Shown here one piece after another: positions 34,663 to 43,195 of a stretch of 64,000 nucleotides of DNA. Each line of letters opens with the position of its first letter. Positions within the stretch are counted from its first letter, which is position 1. The notes under the pieces are model-generated. The model did not search any database, was not told the DNA's origin, and was given only the letters and a program-made list of their open reading frames with translations. A program made the position numbers and the translations under genes. Source of the stretch: CBDHEY01 sp965262305 (GTDB lineage: Bacteria; Pseudomonadota; Gammaproteobacteria; Pseudomonadales; Cellvibrionaceae); the NCBI GenBank assembly GCA_965262305.1, contig CBDHEY010000002.1:1922001-1986000 (forward strand), read 5' to 3'.

Positions 34663-35004
34663 TTATAGAAAAGATTTTAGATAGTCAGAAACAGCGGCAA
34701 ATTGTTGCTCAATTGCGGCAAAATCTTGTTCAAAACTATCACCATTTTTCGCATTTGAGTCATTTTCAACTTTTTCACACACATCCCCTAAACCGAATAT
34801 ACCCAGGTTACGACTACTTCCTTTCAAGCCATGAGATTCATGGCGTATAACTTCAAAATCTCGCTCAGGGATTGCTGTACTGAGTTTTTCCACACGCACT
34901 TGGGAATCATTTATATAGGTTTCTATTAGTTGTGAAAAACTATCACCTAGCAATTCCTTCAAGCTATCAAATGTCGTCATATCGATTAAGGATTGCCCAT
35001 CCAT
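34663..35004 (-). CDS. hptB: Histidine phosphotransfer protein HptB
   Basis: A 113-residue single HPt domain, phospho-acceptor H58 in RHESHGLKGSSRNLG. In P. aeruginosa HptB takes phosphate from hybrid kinases and passes it to HsbR, which controls the phosphorylation of HsbA and thereby FlgM, biofilm formation and motility. The gene follows hsbR by 35 bp in the order hsbA-hsbR-hptB, the reverse-complement equivalent of the Pseudomonas cluster. No hybrid kinase is encoded nearby. No good terminator is seen before the fliK promoter, only AT-rich sequence. Confidence 0.88.
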   Translation of the reverse strand: MDGQSLIDMTTFDSLKELLGDSFSQLIETYINDSQVRVEKLSTAIPERDFEVIRHESHGLKGSSRNLGIFGLGDVCEKVENDSNAKNGDSFEQDFAAIEQQFAAVSDYLKSFL

Positions 35005-35039
35005 ATTACTTACCTATTATTTTTAACTGCACCAAAGCA

Positions 35040-36764
35040 CTAATGTTCTACAGGTTGCCAATGATAAACAACTTCTATTTCATTTCCTGGATGAAATATT
35101 TCTATAGATTTACAAAGCGATTTAAGTAAAGGCATTCCTCTACCAAAATAATTTTTGCTCACGTTACCTGATTCTTCGGAATCTTGGTAGCTTTTATAAT
35201 CAAAACCGGCGCCTGAATCCTTAAGACGAATATGAAGATCTCCACCGCCATTTTTATCAGCAACATGATCAACATATATACTTATGTAAGCTTCATTTAG
35301 ATCAGAAAGTCTTTCATGCTTAAGTTCATAAAACCGTGTAAAACCATTCGTTTCTGATTTAATCGAAGAAGATAGACCAAGAACACCATGTTCTAACGCG
35401 TTCGCATAAAGCTCAGATAAAATTGTGTACAAATGTGAGCGATGTTTTCGCAGCCCGGGAACCTCATCAAGAATATTTAATAACAAAGGTAATGGGTCGA
35501 ATTCTTTTAAGCTCGAAGCTTGAAGCTCAAACTTCATATTCCAGTCGGCTAAATTTCCCCGTTTAGTCGTCTGAACGTTGTTATCCATGTATTCATCAAT
35601 ATCAATCTCTTGCATCTCTATTTGCACTAAAGAGATATCATCATCCTTTTCAGAAGATCCAATATGTAAATGTACGCGATCTATGATCTTGTTAAATAAA
35701 TCCTCATTTCCTTTATATTGATAAAGAAGTTCATGCAATCGATGCTCGCCAAACATCTCCCCAGTCTGATTACGAGACTCAAAAACGCCATCAGACCACA
35801 TATAAAACTTGTCACCTTTATCAAGTTCAAAACGTTTAGACTCACCTTTGAAATCGCGACTAGACAACACACCAAGCGGCAGGTTGTTAGAGGGGAGTAA
35901 CTCGTAGTCATTGGATTGTTTTCGATAGAGGAATGCTTCTGGTAGACCACCGTTCCAGACTCGAATACGTCTTTTCTTAAAGCTAATATCCGCGCAAATG
36001 GCACAACAGAAAAACCCTATAGGTAAAATATCATGCAGTTTTTGATTGATTTCTCTAAGAATATCGGTCATGCCAAAACCTTTTCGGACCATTCCATAAA
36101 AAGTAGTGGCAAGGGGCATTGAACCTATAGCGGCCGGTAGTCCATGGCCAGTAAAATCGCCCAACATAATTAACATATTTCCGTCAGGTCCGATTTCTGA
36201 TACGAGTACATCACCATTAAAAACTGCTAGAGGTGACATATAGTACTTGATCAGATTTAGATCCAGACAGCCGCTGTGGGCAATCTTATCGAATACTTGC
36301 TTCGCGACAGTTTGTTCTTGAATAAGGTGTATGTTGTGCTGCTCAATCTGTTCTTTTTGTTCAGTGAGTGTGCTGTGCATAAGTCGCAATCGTCCAAAAG
36401 CTTTTATTTTCGATTGCAATACCACACGATTGTATGGTTTGGGGATAAAATCATCACCACCCGCTTCAAGGCATTCTACAAGTGATTCAGGATCAGTTAA
36501 CGACGTGAGAAAAATGATTGGAACTACATCTGTTTCCGTTAGTTTTCTAATTTCCTTAGCGGCTTCAATGCCTCCCATATTAGGCATAAGCACATCTAGT
36601 AACACGATATCAGGTTGAAACTTGCTATACGCCTCTATCGCCTTTTGGCCATCTTCCACACCATGGGGGATGTGACCTGCCTGAGTTACTATGGATTCAA
36701 GTATTAACCGGTCAGTAGCGGCGTCATCAGCAATAAGTATTTTAAGCGGTTCTGCAAAATCCAT
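35040..36764 (-). CDS. hsbR: Response regulator/PP2C phosphatase/anti-sigma kinase HsbR
   Basis: 574 residues in three domains: receiver (1-125, acidic pocket D13/D14, phospho-acceptor D57 in VLLDVLMPNMGG), a SpoIIE-type PP2C phosphatase (about 170-385; MLGDFTGHGLPAAIGSMPLA and KDDDISLVQIE metal ligands) and a C-terminal HATPase of the anti-sigma type (about 440-570; SELYANALEHGVLG and LKDSGAGFDYKSY). This is the arrangement of P. aeruginosa HsbR, which both phosphorylates and dephosphorylates the STAS protein HsbA according to its receiver state. The partners hsbA (upstream, 19 bp) and hptB (downstream) flank it. Confidence 0.92.
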   Translation of the reverse strand: MDFAEPLKILIADDAATDRLILESIVTQAGHIPHGVEDGQKAIEAYSKFQPDIVLLDVLMPNMGGIEAAKEIRKLTETDVVPIIFLTSLTDPESLVECLEAGGDDFIPKPYNRVVLQSKIKAFGRLRLMHSTLTEQKEQIEQHNIHLIQEQTVAKQVFDKIAHSGCLDLNLIKYYMSPLAVFNGDVLVSEIGPDGNMLIMLGDFTGHGLPAAIGSMPLATTFYGMVRKGFGMTDILREINQKLHDILPIGFFCCAICADISFKKRRIRVWNGGLPEAFLYRKQSNDYELLPSNNLPLGVLSSRDFKGESKRFELDKGDKFYMWSDGVFESRNQTGEMFGEHRLHELLYQYKGNEDLFNKIIDRVHLHIGSSEKDDDISLVQIEMQEIDIDEYMDNNVQTTKRGNLADWNMKFELQASSLKEFDPLPLLLNILDEVPGLRKHRSHLYTILSELYANALEHGVLGLSSSIKSETNGFTRFYELKHERLSDLNEAYISIYVDHVADKNGGGDLHIRLKDSGAGFDYKSYQDSEESGNVSKNYFGRGMPLLKSLCKSIEIFHPGNEIEVVYHWQPVEH

Positions 36765-36783
36765 AAATAACTAGCCGATGCAC

Positions 36784-37092
36784 TTATTCAATGTTGAACA
36801 ACTGCTCGAAACTTGAAATTGCGAAAATCTTTTTCACCTCAGGAGAGCTGTTAACAATGCTTATATTAGCCTGATCGCCTCCAGCATGATCACGCAATAC
36901 AAGCAGCATACCTAAAGCTGAGCTATCCAAGTGAACCGTGTCAGCCAAATCAACAATATATCGTGTTATGCTGTCTGATTCCGCTTCTTCAAAACTTCTC
37001 CTAAACGCATCTAAGGAAGATGCATCAAATCGGCCTTGAATTGCGATTTTTAATCCATCTCCGTTATCGATTGACTCCGAACTAATTGCCAT
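36784..37092 (-). CDS. hsbA: Anti-sigma factor antagonist HsbA (STAS domain)
   Basis: A 102-residue STAS protein. The phosphorylatable serine lies in VHLDSSALGMLLVLRDH, the helix that kinase domains of the SpoIIAB type modify. In P. aeruginosa unphosphorylated HsbA binds the anti-sigma factor FlgM and releases FliA, while the phosphorylated form acts on a diguanylate cyclase; that is family knowledge, not seen here. It begins the hsbA-hsbR-hptB unit, 91 bp after cheB, so it could be transcribed with the chemotaxis genes. A second STAS protein is encoded at 46071-46355. Confidence 0.88.
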   Translation of the reverse strand: MAISSESIDNGDGLKIAIQGRFDASSLDAFRRSFEEAESDSITRYIVDLADTVHLDSSALGMLLVLRDHAGGDQANISIVNSSPEVKKIFAISSFEQLFNIE

Positions 37093-37183
37093 ATTAATAC
37101 ACCTTTATATTACAATTCCAAACACCAAATTAATTTATATGCACTCGTTTATATTTAAGAATAGCAATTTCTAGAAAGAATGT

Positions 37184-38254
37184 TTAAGAATATGCTTTAG
37201 CGATAATGCACTGCGCAATTTCTTTTAGATCCAATGTTTTTTCTGCTGCATCTAACCTAGAAGCTGCTCCGGGCATACCCCAAACTACGCTCGATTTTTC
37301 GTCTTGAATAACAGTAAATAAACCCTGTTGTTTCATTCTTAACAATGCTTCTGCACCATCTGCACCCATTCCGGTTAAAAGCACACCCATTGAGTTCGAA
37401 GGAGCATGATGTGTAACCGAATCGAACAATACTTCTACAGCTGGTCTATGACGATTAACAAGTTCACCTTTATCTAAACTGCAAACATAACCGCCTCTGG
37501 AATCTTTTGCAATTTTTAAATGGGAATGCCCAGGAGCAATATATACAGATCCCTCTAAAATGGGTTGTTGATCTTCTGCTTCATAGACGTTTACGATGGA
37601 ATGACTGTCCACGCGCTTCGCAAATGAAGCACTAAAAGCTTCTGGAATGTGCTGTGAAATGACAATAGCGGGTGAGTTTTTAGGGAGTACCGTAATAATT
37701 TCTTTTATCGCCTCAGTACCACCTGTTGAAGCACCAATTGCACAAATAAATCCTCTTTTTAATCGTCTACTTTTTACTACCGAATTAATAGCGGAAGAAC
37801 ACTCACTTAATTCTTCTTTTGAGCGAGAATCACGAATACCCCGAACTTTCGCCTTAGCAGCCGCAAGTATTTTTTCAATGATTTCATCTCGATAATCAGA
37901 TAAATCTGCTGCATTTCCAGTTTGAGGTTTTGCAACATAGTCTACTGCACCCAATTCAAGCGCTTGCAAAGTCGTGGGAGCACCCTCCTGAGTTAGAGTA
38001 GAAATCATCAAAACAGGCATAGGCCGCAGACGCATAACCTTTTCAAGAAACGCAATGCCATTCATTTTAGGCATTTCGATATCCAGGGTGATTACGTCAG
38101 GGTTATGTTGTTTTATTAGTTCTCTGGCTTCGTAAGCATCTTTGGCTGTGGCAACAACCTGTATCCGCGGTTCAGCAGACAAGAGCTCGTTGAGTAGTGC
38201 GCGGATTAAGGCGGAGTCGTCAACCACAATCACCTTAATAATTTTATTATTCAT
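37184..38254 (-). CDS. cheB: Chemotaxis methylesterase CheB
   Basis: 356 residues from the ATG at 38254; the frame is open to a TTG three codons earlier. The receiver domain (about 8-120) carries the phospho-acceptor in VITLDIEMPKMNG, and the C-terminal methylesterase domain the catalytic Ser in CAIGASTGGTEAI, His in SQHIPEAFS and Asp in LLTGMGADGAEALL. CheB removes methyl groups from, and deamidates, receptors. It is the last chemotaxis gene of the operon and follows cheD. Confidence 0.97.
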   Translation of the reverse strand: MNNKIIKVIVVDDSALIRALLNELLSAEPRIQVVATAKDAYEARELIKQHNPDVITLDIEMPKMNGIAFLEKVMRLRPMPVLMISTLTQEGAPTTLQALELGAVDYVAKPQTGNAADLSDYRDEIIEKILAAAKAKVRGIRDSRSKEELSECSSAINSVVKSRRLKRGFICAIGASTGGTEAIKEIITVLPKNSPAIVISQHIPEAFSASFAKRVDSHSIVNVYEAEDQQPILEGSVYIAPGHSHLKIAKDSRGGYVCSLDKGELVNRHRPAVEVLFDSVTHHAPSNSMGVLLTGMGADGAEALLRMKQQGLFTVIQDEKSSVVWGMPGAASRLDAAEKTLDLKEIAQCIIAKAYS

Positions 38255-38288
38255 CACAACCAATCTTGAGTCTCAATTGAAAAAATCG

Positions 38289-38927
38289 TTACCACAATTC
38301 CACATCACCAGCACTTGGCTTTTCTTTCATGGATTCAATATATGCTTTTTCACGTTGTTCGATTGTATTATTGTCAACCTTACGCATTTTACGCAATTTT
38401 ACTGCTCCGGTATCCGGGAAATATAAAACCTTTCTAGAGTATTCGTCACCGAGATCTTCCGCGACAACATCAAGACCTTCACAAGCCAAAAACTCCCGCA
38501 CGAAGCTAATATTTCTTCCTCCAACATCTAATTTAGAAGCACCATTCAACATTTGACCACCGCCAAAAAGTTTCACCTCAAAGTTACTCTTTTTTCCGCC
38601 TTGCTTAATAATTTCATTAATTAGGAATTCCATTGCCCAATTACCATAACAAAGTTCAGATGTTGATAGATCTCGATTCTTTTCACTAAATTCAGATTGA
38701 ACGGGTAACATAAAATGGTTCATACCGCCAATACCCGTTCTTTGATCCCTAATACACGCTGCGATACAAGAACCTAGAACCGTAACGATCATCTCCCCTT
38801 TTGTCGTTACGTAGCATTCGCCAGGAAGAATTTTGGCTGCAATCGTATTCATTCTCGGATCAAAATAACGATTAACGTGCTCGAACCCTTTTAGAGCTTG
38901 TGTTGTTACTTTCGTTTTACCTAACAA
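38289..38927 (-). CDS. cheD: Chemoreceptor glutamine deamidase CheD
   Basis: 212 residues from a TTG at 38927 placed directly after the cheR stop, with AAGGCGAG overlapping the cheR end as ribosome-binding site. The start is supported by the conserved GFEHVNRYFDPRMNTIAAKI. The catalytic Cys lies in VTVLGSCIAACIRD, the His in GGMNHFMLP, and KLFGGGQML completes the active centre. CheD deamidates glutamines on receptors. Order cheR-cheD-cheB is that of the P. aeruginosa Che2 cluster. Confidence 0.95.
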   Translation of the reverse strand: MLGKTKVTTQALKGFEHVNRYFDPRMNTIAAKILPGECYVTTKGEMIVTVLGSCIAACIRDQRTGIGGMNHFMLPVQSEFSEKNRDLSTSELCYGNWAMEFLINEIIKQGGKKSNFEVKLFGGGQMLNGASKLDVGGRNISFVREFLACEGLDVVAEDLGDEYSRKVLYFPDTGAVKLRKMRKVDNNTIEQREKAYIESMKEKPSAGDVELW

Positions 38928-38928
38928 A

Positions 38929-39777
38929 TCAACTCGCCTTTATGTAAATTGTCCGTCCCAAACTTTCAAATTGTCTTGCCACATTATGTAAGCTTTCTGA
39001 GTGCCCTATAAACAAATGACCTTCGTTAGACAAAATATCGGAGTACCGACTAAATAATTTTTTCTGTGTTTCCGCATCAAAATAGATAACAACGTTACGA
39101 CAAAATATGACATCGAATGGCCCCTTCATTGGCCATGCATTTAATAAGTTTAGCTGCTTAAACTTAATCAAGCTCCTAACTTCATCTTTTACTCTAACTT
39201 TTTCGTGATTTTCACTTGTTAGGAAATATTTTTTATAGCTTTCTGGGATATTTTCGATTCTTTCTATGCCATACACACCTTCAGATGCGTGGGCCACTAC
39301 ATTTGAATCCAAATCTGTCGCTAGAATTTTGGCATCCCATCCGGTGAAACTTGCCATCGATTTTACAACCATTGCTATCGAATAGGGTTCTTCGCCAGTA
39401 GAACATCCGGCAGACCAAATTCTTAATCGTTTTTCATCGCGTTTGCTCTTTAAAATATGCGGAAAGACTTTATCTTTTAGATATTCGAAATGATGATTCT
39501 CTCGAAAAAACGATGTTAAATTAGTTGTTATGGAATTGATGAATTCGGTCATCTCAGGTGAATTTTCCTGAGCGATTATTTTGCAATAAATGTCAAAATT
39601 TTCTAATTTTAGTTTTCTTAATCTTCTGGCTAGACGACCATAGATCATATTCTGTTTATGATCGCTTAATTTGATTCCTGTCTCTTTGTATGCAATTGAT
39701 TTGATTGTCTCAAAATTTCCCTTAGACATCGGGAATTCGCGTTGCGTAAAATCCTTATCATTGGTCTCGATCACCAA
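38929..39777 (-). CDS. cheR: Chemoreceptor methyltransferase CheR
   Basis: 282 residues starting at GTG. The N-terminal helical domain contains KLSDHKQNMIYGRLARRLRK, followed by TTNLTSFFRENHHFEYL and the SAM-binding domain (RIWSAGCSTGEEPYSIAM, ATDLDSNVVAHASEGVY, DVIFCRNVVIYF). It methylates glutamates on receptors. A longer beta-subdomain typical of pentapeptide-dependent CheR cannot be excluded by eye, and the receptor gene next to it ends in a docking pentapeptide. It lies 31 bp after the receptor gene and directly before cheD. Confidence 0.96.
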   Translation of the reverse strand: MVIETNDKDFTQREFPMSKGNFETIKSIAYKETGIKLSDHKQNMIYGRLARRLRKLKLENFDIYCKIIAQENSPEMTEFINSITTNLTSFFRENHHFEYLKDKVFPHILKSKRDEKRLRIWSAGCSTGEEPYSIAMVVKSMASFTGWDAKILATDLDSNVVAHASEGVYGIERIENIPESYKKYFLTSENHEKVRVKDEVRSLIKFKQLNLLNAWPMKGPFDVIFCRNVVIYFDAETQKKLFSRYSDILSNEGHLFIGHSESLHNVARQFESLGRTIYIKAS

Positions 39778-39808
39778 ACTAACCTACTTCTATAATGGCT
39801 TAATTTTA

Positions 39809-42583
39809 TTAAAATTCTTCCCAATCATCATCATCGAATGAATCAGAAGAAAAACTATTCGAACTTTTTACATCAACATTTGCGGGCTTTGTTATTTCTC
39901 GTTTAACATCCTCAGGTTTAAATTTTTCAGTACTGGATACAAAACTAGAAGAGTCGGACTTAATCGGAGTGCTCGTTGTTTCTCTTCTTGAATAAGATAA
40001 ACCTTCAGTGGTATTTACCTTAAAAAACTCAACGATGTTGTTCATGTTTACCGCTTGTTCTGACATGGCTTCACTAGCTGCAGAAGCTTCTTCAACCAGA
40101 GCCGCATTTTGCTGAGTCATTTCATCCATTTGAGATATGGCAATATTAACTTGATCTATTCCAACTTCTTGTTCTTTTGCGGAATTAGCTATATCGTGCA
40201 TCATAGCGGTGACACTTTCGACTGAGCTCACGATATTTGTCAGAGTTTCACCAGACTGATTAACCAAATTGGTTCCGTAATCTACCTTTGACACGCTATC
40301 GCGAATTAATTCTTTAATTTCTTTTGCTGCAGCTGCAGATCTTTGCGCAAGATTTCTTACTTCACCCGCAACAACGGCAAAACCTCTACCTTGTTCACCT
40401 GCTCTAGCTGCTTCTACCGCCGCATTTAAGGCAAGCAAATTTGTTTGGAATGCTATTTCATCAATAACGCTAATAATATCGTTTATTTTTTTACTCGCGC
40501 CATTTATATCCTCCATTGCTTTGATCGCTCGATTAACTACTTCACCGCCCTCTTTTGCGGCAGATTGAGCCGCTAGGGTGAGATCATTTGCTTCAGTAGC
40601 ATTACTAGCACTTTGTTTCAAAGTCTCAGTCATTTCTTCCATCGAGGAAGCTGTCTCTTCTAACGAGGAAGCTTGCTCTTCTGTTCTCTGACTAAGATCA
40701 GAGTTACCTGATGCTATCTCGCCAGAAGAAGTCACAATACTCTCAGCAGAAGTACGTATTTCAGCAATTATTTCCGTTAATTTATTGGCAGTACTATTTG
40801 CATCAAGCTTAAGCTGACCAAAAGCACCTTCATATTCTCGAGTAATACGTTCTGATAAATCACCTTTGGCCATAGCTCCAAGCATTCGCAATATATCATT
40901 AAGAGCAACTTCAATTGTCCCAACTAAATTATTTAAACCATCGCCTAATGTTAAGAAAAATCCGCTCTTTCCAGATACTGCAATCTGTTTGGTGAAATCA
41001 CCTTTTCCAGCTGCATCCACCATCGTATCAATTTCGCGCTCTATCGCGATTTCTTCAGTTTTATCCACCCATTCGACGACGGTACCGACTCGATTATTGT
41101 CTTGGAATATTGGGTTAGCCGTTATATTAAAGTGGCGTCCGCCCACGTCTGCACTACCTTGGTAAGTTGATGTTAAACTTTTTAACAAATTTCTTTGATG
41201 ACTGGGATTTTTATGAAAAACATCAACGCTTTTACCAATAATAGAATTTGAATCAAAGCTAGGAATGTCTTTCTTTATATCAGTTTCGACATTTTTCATA
41301 AGTTTGGTAGCAGATTGATTCATATAGATAATATTTTCACGTGAATCCGCTATCATCACATTCGCGGAAGTATTATCCAAAGCTTGTTTTATTCTCGCAT
41401 TTTCTCGCGATTTCTTATTTTCAGCTTCTTCTTTCGCCAAACGATCAGTTTTATCATCAAGCTCTATGACAGTACCTATTCTATCTCCAGAATCTACAAA
41501 TATAGGAGTGGCGGTATATCCAAATGTAAGATTAGAAATGGTGATATCTGTTTTAAACGTCTGCATCAAACCGTCCAACATTAATCTTTGTTGATTAGTT
41601 TCAACATCTAATACACCAATATTATTTCCAACTAAATCACGAGAATTGAAAGATGGAAGTGCAGACTGAATTTCGCGCTCTCTAGCTGATAGAAGTTTTT
41701 TTGCAGCTGAATTAACATAGATAATTTCTAGGTTTTTGTCTATCAGCATGACACTTGTATCACACACATCTAAAGCTTGTCGTATTCTCGAGTTTTGATC
41801 TGCGATTTCTTTTTGCTTCTCAGCTTCGATAACTTCTTTGGTTTTATCTTCCCATTCAATTAAAGTACCTAGGCGTTCACCATTACTATTAAACCAAGGT
41901 GTAGCAATCAAACCAAAAATTAAACCCGATACTTTAATTTCAGTCTCATATGGTTCATCCAAATTTGATAAGAGCGATCTCTGGTGAGATGGGTTTTCAT
42001 GGAAAGAATCGACATTTGTGCCTACAAGTTCTCTTACCTTAAAGCTGGGCAAGCTTCTTTGCAAAGCAATCTCATTTTCACTCATCATTTCTGATGCAGC
42101 ATCATTTAAATATTGAATATTTAAATCATTATCGGCTAACATCACATTCGCTTGGCAAGATTTTAAAGCATGAGCTAGATCCGCTTCTCGCTTAGTTTTC
42201 GTGATATCGCTGGCAAATTTAACTACCTTATAAGGTTGGCCATTTTGATCTCTTAGCGTATTATAAGAACCGTGAATCCATACTGTTTTACCGCTCTTAG
42301 TAACACGTTTGTAGTCACCACTAAAGTTATTACCTCGACCTAGATTTTTCCAAAACTGCTGATATTCATTACTTAAACGATGACTCTCTTCAACGAAAAT
42401 ACTATGATGTTTGTTCACTATTTCATTTTCTTGATATTCCATTAAAGAGAGAAAATTTGAGTTAGCAGACAAGATTTTTCCCTGTAAATCAAATTCGATA
42501 ATGGCTTGTGTACGGCTAATTGCTTCGAACTTCTGTTCTAATTCTCGACAATGTTCTGAGTTACCGCCAAATAAACCTAACAT
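39809..42583 (-). CDS. Soluble multi-PAS methyl-accepting chemotaxis protein
   Basis: 924 residues with no membrane helix. Four PAS domains: PAS1 at about 18-130 (SKTVWIHGSYNTLRDQNG area) and three mutually similar ones at about 138-255, 265-380 and 388-505, each starting LxxCxxxVMLxDxxLxIxYxN. A HAMP region (about 515-600) precedes the coiled-coil signalling domain with the hairpin IDEIAFQTNLLALNAAVEAA. PAS2 and PAS4 carry FHxNPSHQRxLL, while PAS3 has lost both histidines. The C-terminus is a disordered tail ending DWEEF, a CheR/CheB-tethering pentapeptide. The gene sits between cheW and cheR, where P. aeruginosa has Aer2/McpB, so oxygen or redox sensing by haem-PAS is the likely role (inference). 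Confidence 0.93.
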   Translation of the reverse strand: MLGLFGGNSEHCRELEQKFEAISRTQAIIEFDLQGKILSANSNFLSLMEYQENEIVNKHHSIFVEESHRLSNEYQQFWKNLGRGNNFSGDYKRVTKSGKTVWIHGSYNTLRDQNGQPYKVVKFASDITKTKREADLAHALKSCQANVMLADNDLNIQYLNDAASEMMSENEIALQRSLPSFKVRELVGTNVDSFHENPSHQRSLLSNLDEPYETEIKVSGLIFGLIATPWFNSNGERLGTLIEWEDKTKEVIEAEKQKEIADQNSRIRQALDVCDTSVMLIDKNLEIIYVNSAAKKLLSAREREIQSALPSFNSRDLVGNNIGVLDVETNQQRLMLDGLMQTFKTDITISNLTFGYTATPIFVDSGDRIGTVIELDDKTDRLAKEEAENKKSRENARIKQALDNTSANVMIADSRENIIYMNQSATKLMKNVETDIKKDIPSFDSNSIIGKSVDVFHKNPSHQRNLLKSLTSTYQGSADVGGRHFNITANPIFQDNNRVGTVVEWVDKTEEIAIEREIDTMVDAAGKGDFTKQIAVSGKSGFFLTLGDGLNNLVGTIEVALNDILRMLGAMAKGDLSERITREYEGAFGQLKLDANSTANKLTEIIAEIRTSAESIVTSSGEIASGNSDLSQRTEEQASSLEETASSMEEMTETLKQSASNATEANDLTLAAQSAAKEGGEVVNRAIKAMEDINGASKKINDIISVIDEIAFQTNLLALNAAVEAARAGEQGRGFAVVAGEVRNLAQRSAAAAKEIKELIRDSVSKVDYGTNLVNQSGETLTNIVSSVESVTAMMHDIANSAKEQEVGIDQVNIAISQMDEMTQQNAALVEEASAASEAMSEQAVNMNNIVEFFKVNTTEGLSYSRRETTSTPIKSDSSSFVSSTEKFKPEDVKREITKPANVDVKSSNSFSSDSFDDDDWEEF

Positions 42584-42611
42584 AATACTCTTGCCTCAGC
42601 TTCTAAAATCC

Positions 42612-43178
42612 CTATTCGATGTTTTCTACAACGTTAATTTGTTCTGACAGTGTAGATAAATTAGGTATGTCCTCGATAGATAGCAGTTGGTCAATGTTAA
42701 GCAAAATAACCATTTTATCATTCACATTAACTAACCCTTTAATGCACTCCGTATTAATTGAATTACCCAAGTCAGGAGCTGGTCGCATATCTTGCTCAGA
42801 TAGTGAATAGACATCAGACACTGCATCTACTACGATCCCCATAACGCGATCGCCTTTTTCTGTTTTAACCTTAAGCACAATGACCACTGTAATTGCGGTA
42901 TATTCGATACTTTCCATTCCGAAACACTGACGTAAGTCAACAATTGGAATTATCGTCCCACGCAAATTGATAACGCCTTTGATATGTGGTGGGGAATTAG
43001 GTAGAGGTGTCGCATTTTCCCAACCTCGAATTTCCTGAACACATAAAATATCAACACCATACTCTTCATCCGCCATAATAAAGGTGAGGTATTGATCTGT
43101 ATGATCCGAATTTGTTTCTAAGCCATCCATACTATTAATTGTAAGACTTTGGCTATCTTTTACGGCTGGTGTTTGCAT
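42612..43178 (-). CDS. cheW: Chemotaxis coupling protein CheW
   Basis: 188 residues with one CheW domain (about 28-170): YLTFIMADEEYGVDILCVQE, LPNSPPHIKGVINLRGTIIP and VDLRQCFGM are the family blocks. It bridges receptors and CheA in the soluble or membrane arrays. N- and C-terminal tails of about 25 and 18 residues are slightly longer than in E. coli CheW. It lies between cheA (18 bp) and the receptor gene (28 bp). Confidence 0.96.
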   Translation of the reverse strand: MQTPAVKDSQSLTINSMDGLETNSDHTDQYLTFIMADEEYGVDILCVQEIRGWENATPLPNSPPHIKGVINLRGTIIPIVDLRQCFGMESIEYTAITVVIVLKVKTEKGDRVMGIVVDAVSDVYSLSEQDMRPAPDLGNSINTECIKGLVNVNDKMVILLNIDQLLSIEDIPNLSTLSEQINVVENIE

Positions 43179-43195
43179 CTTTAACCCTCAAATAA

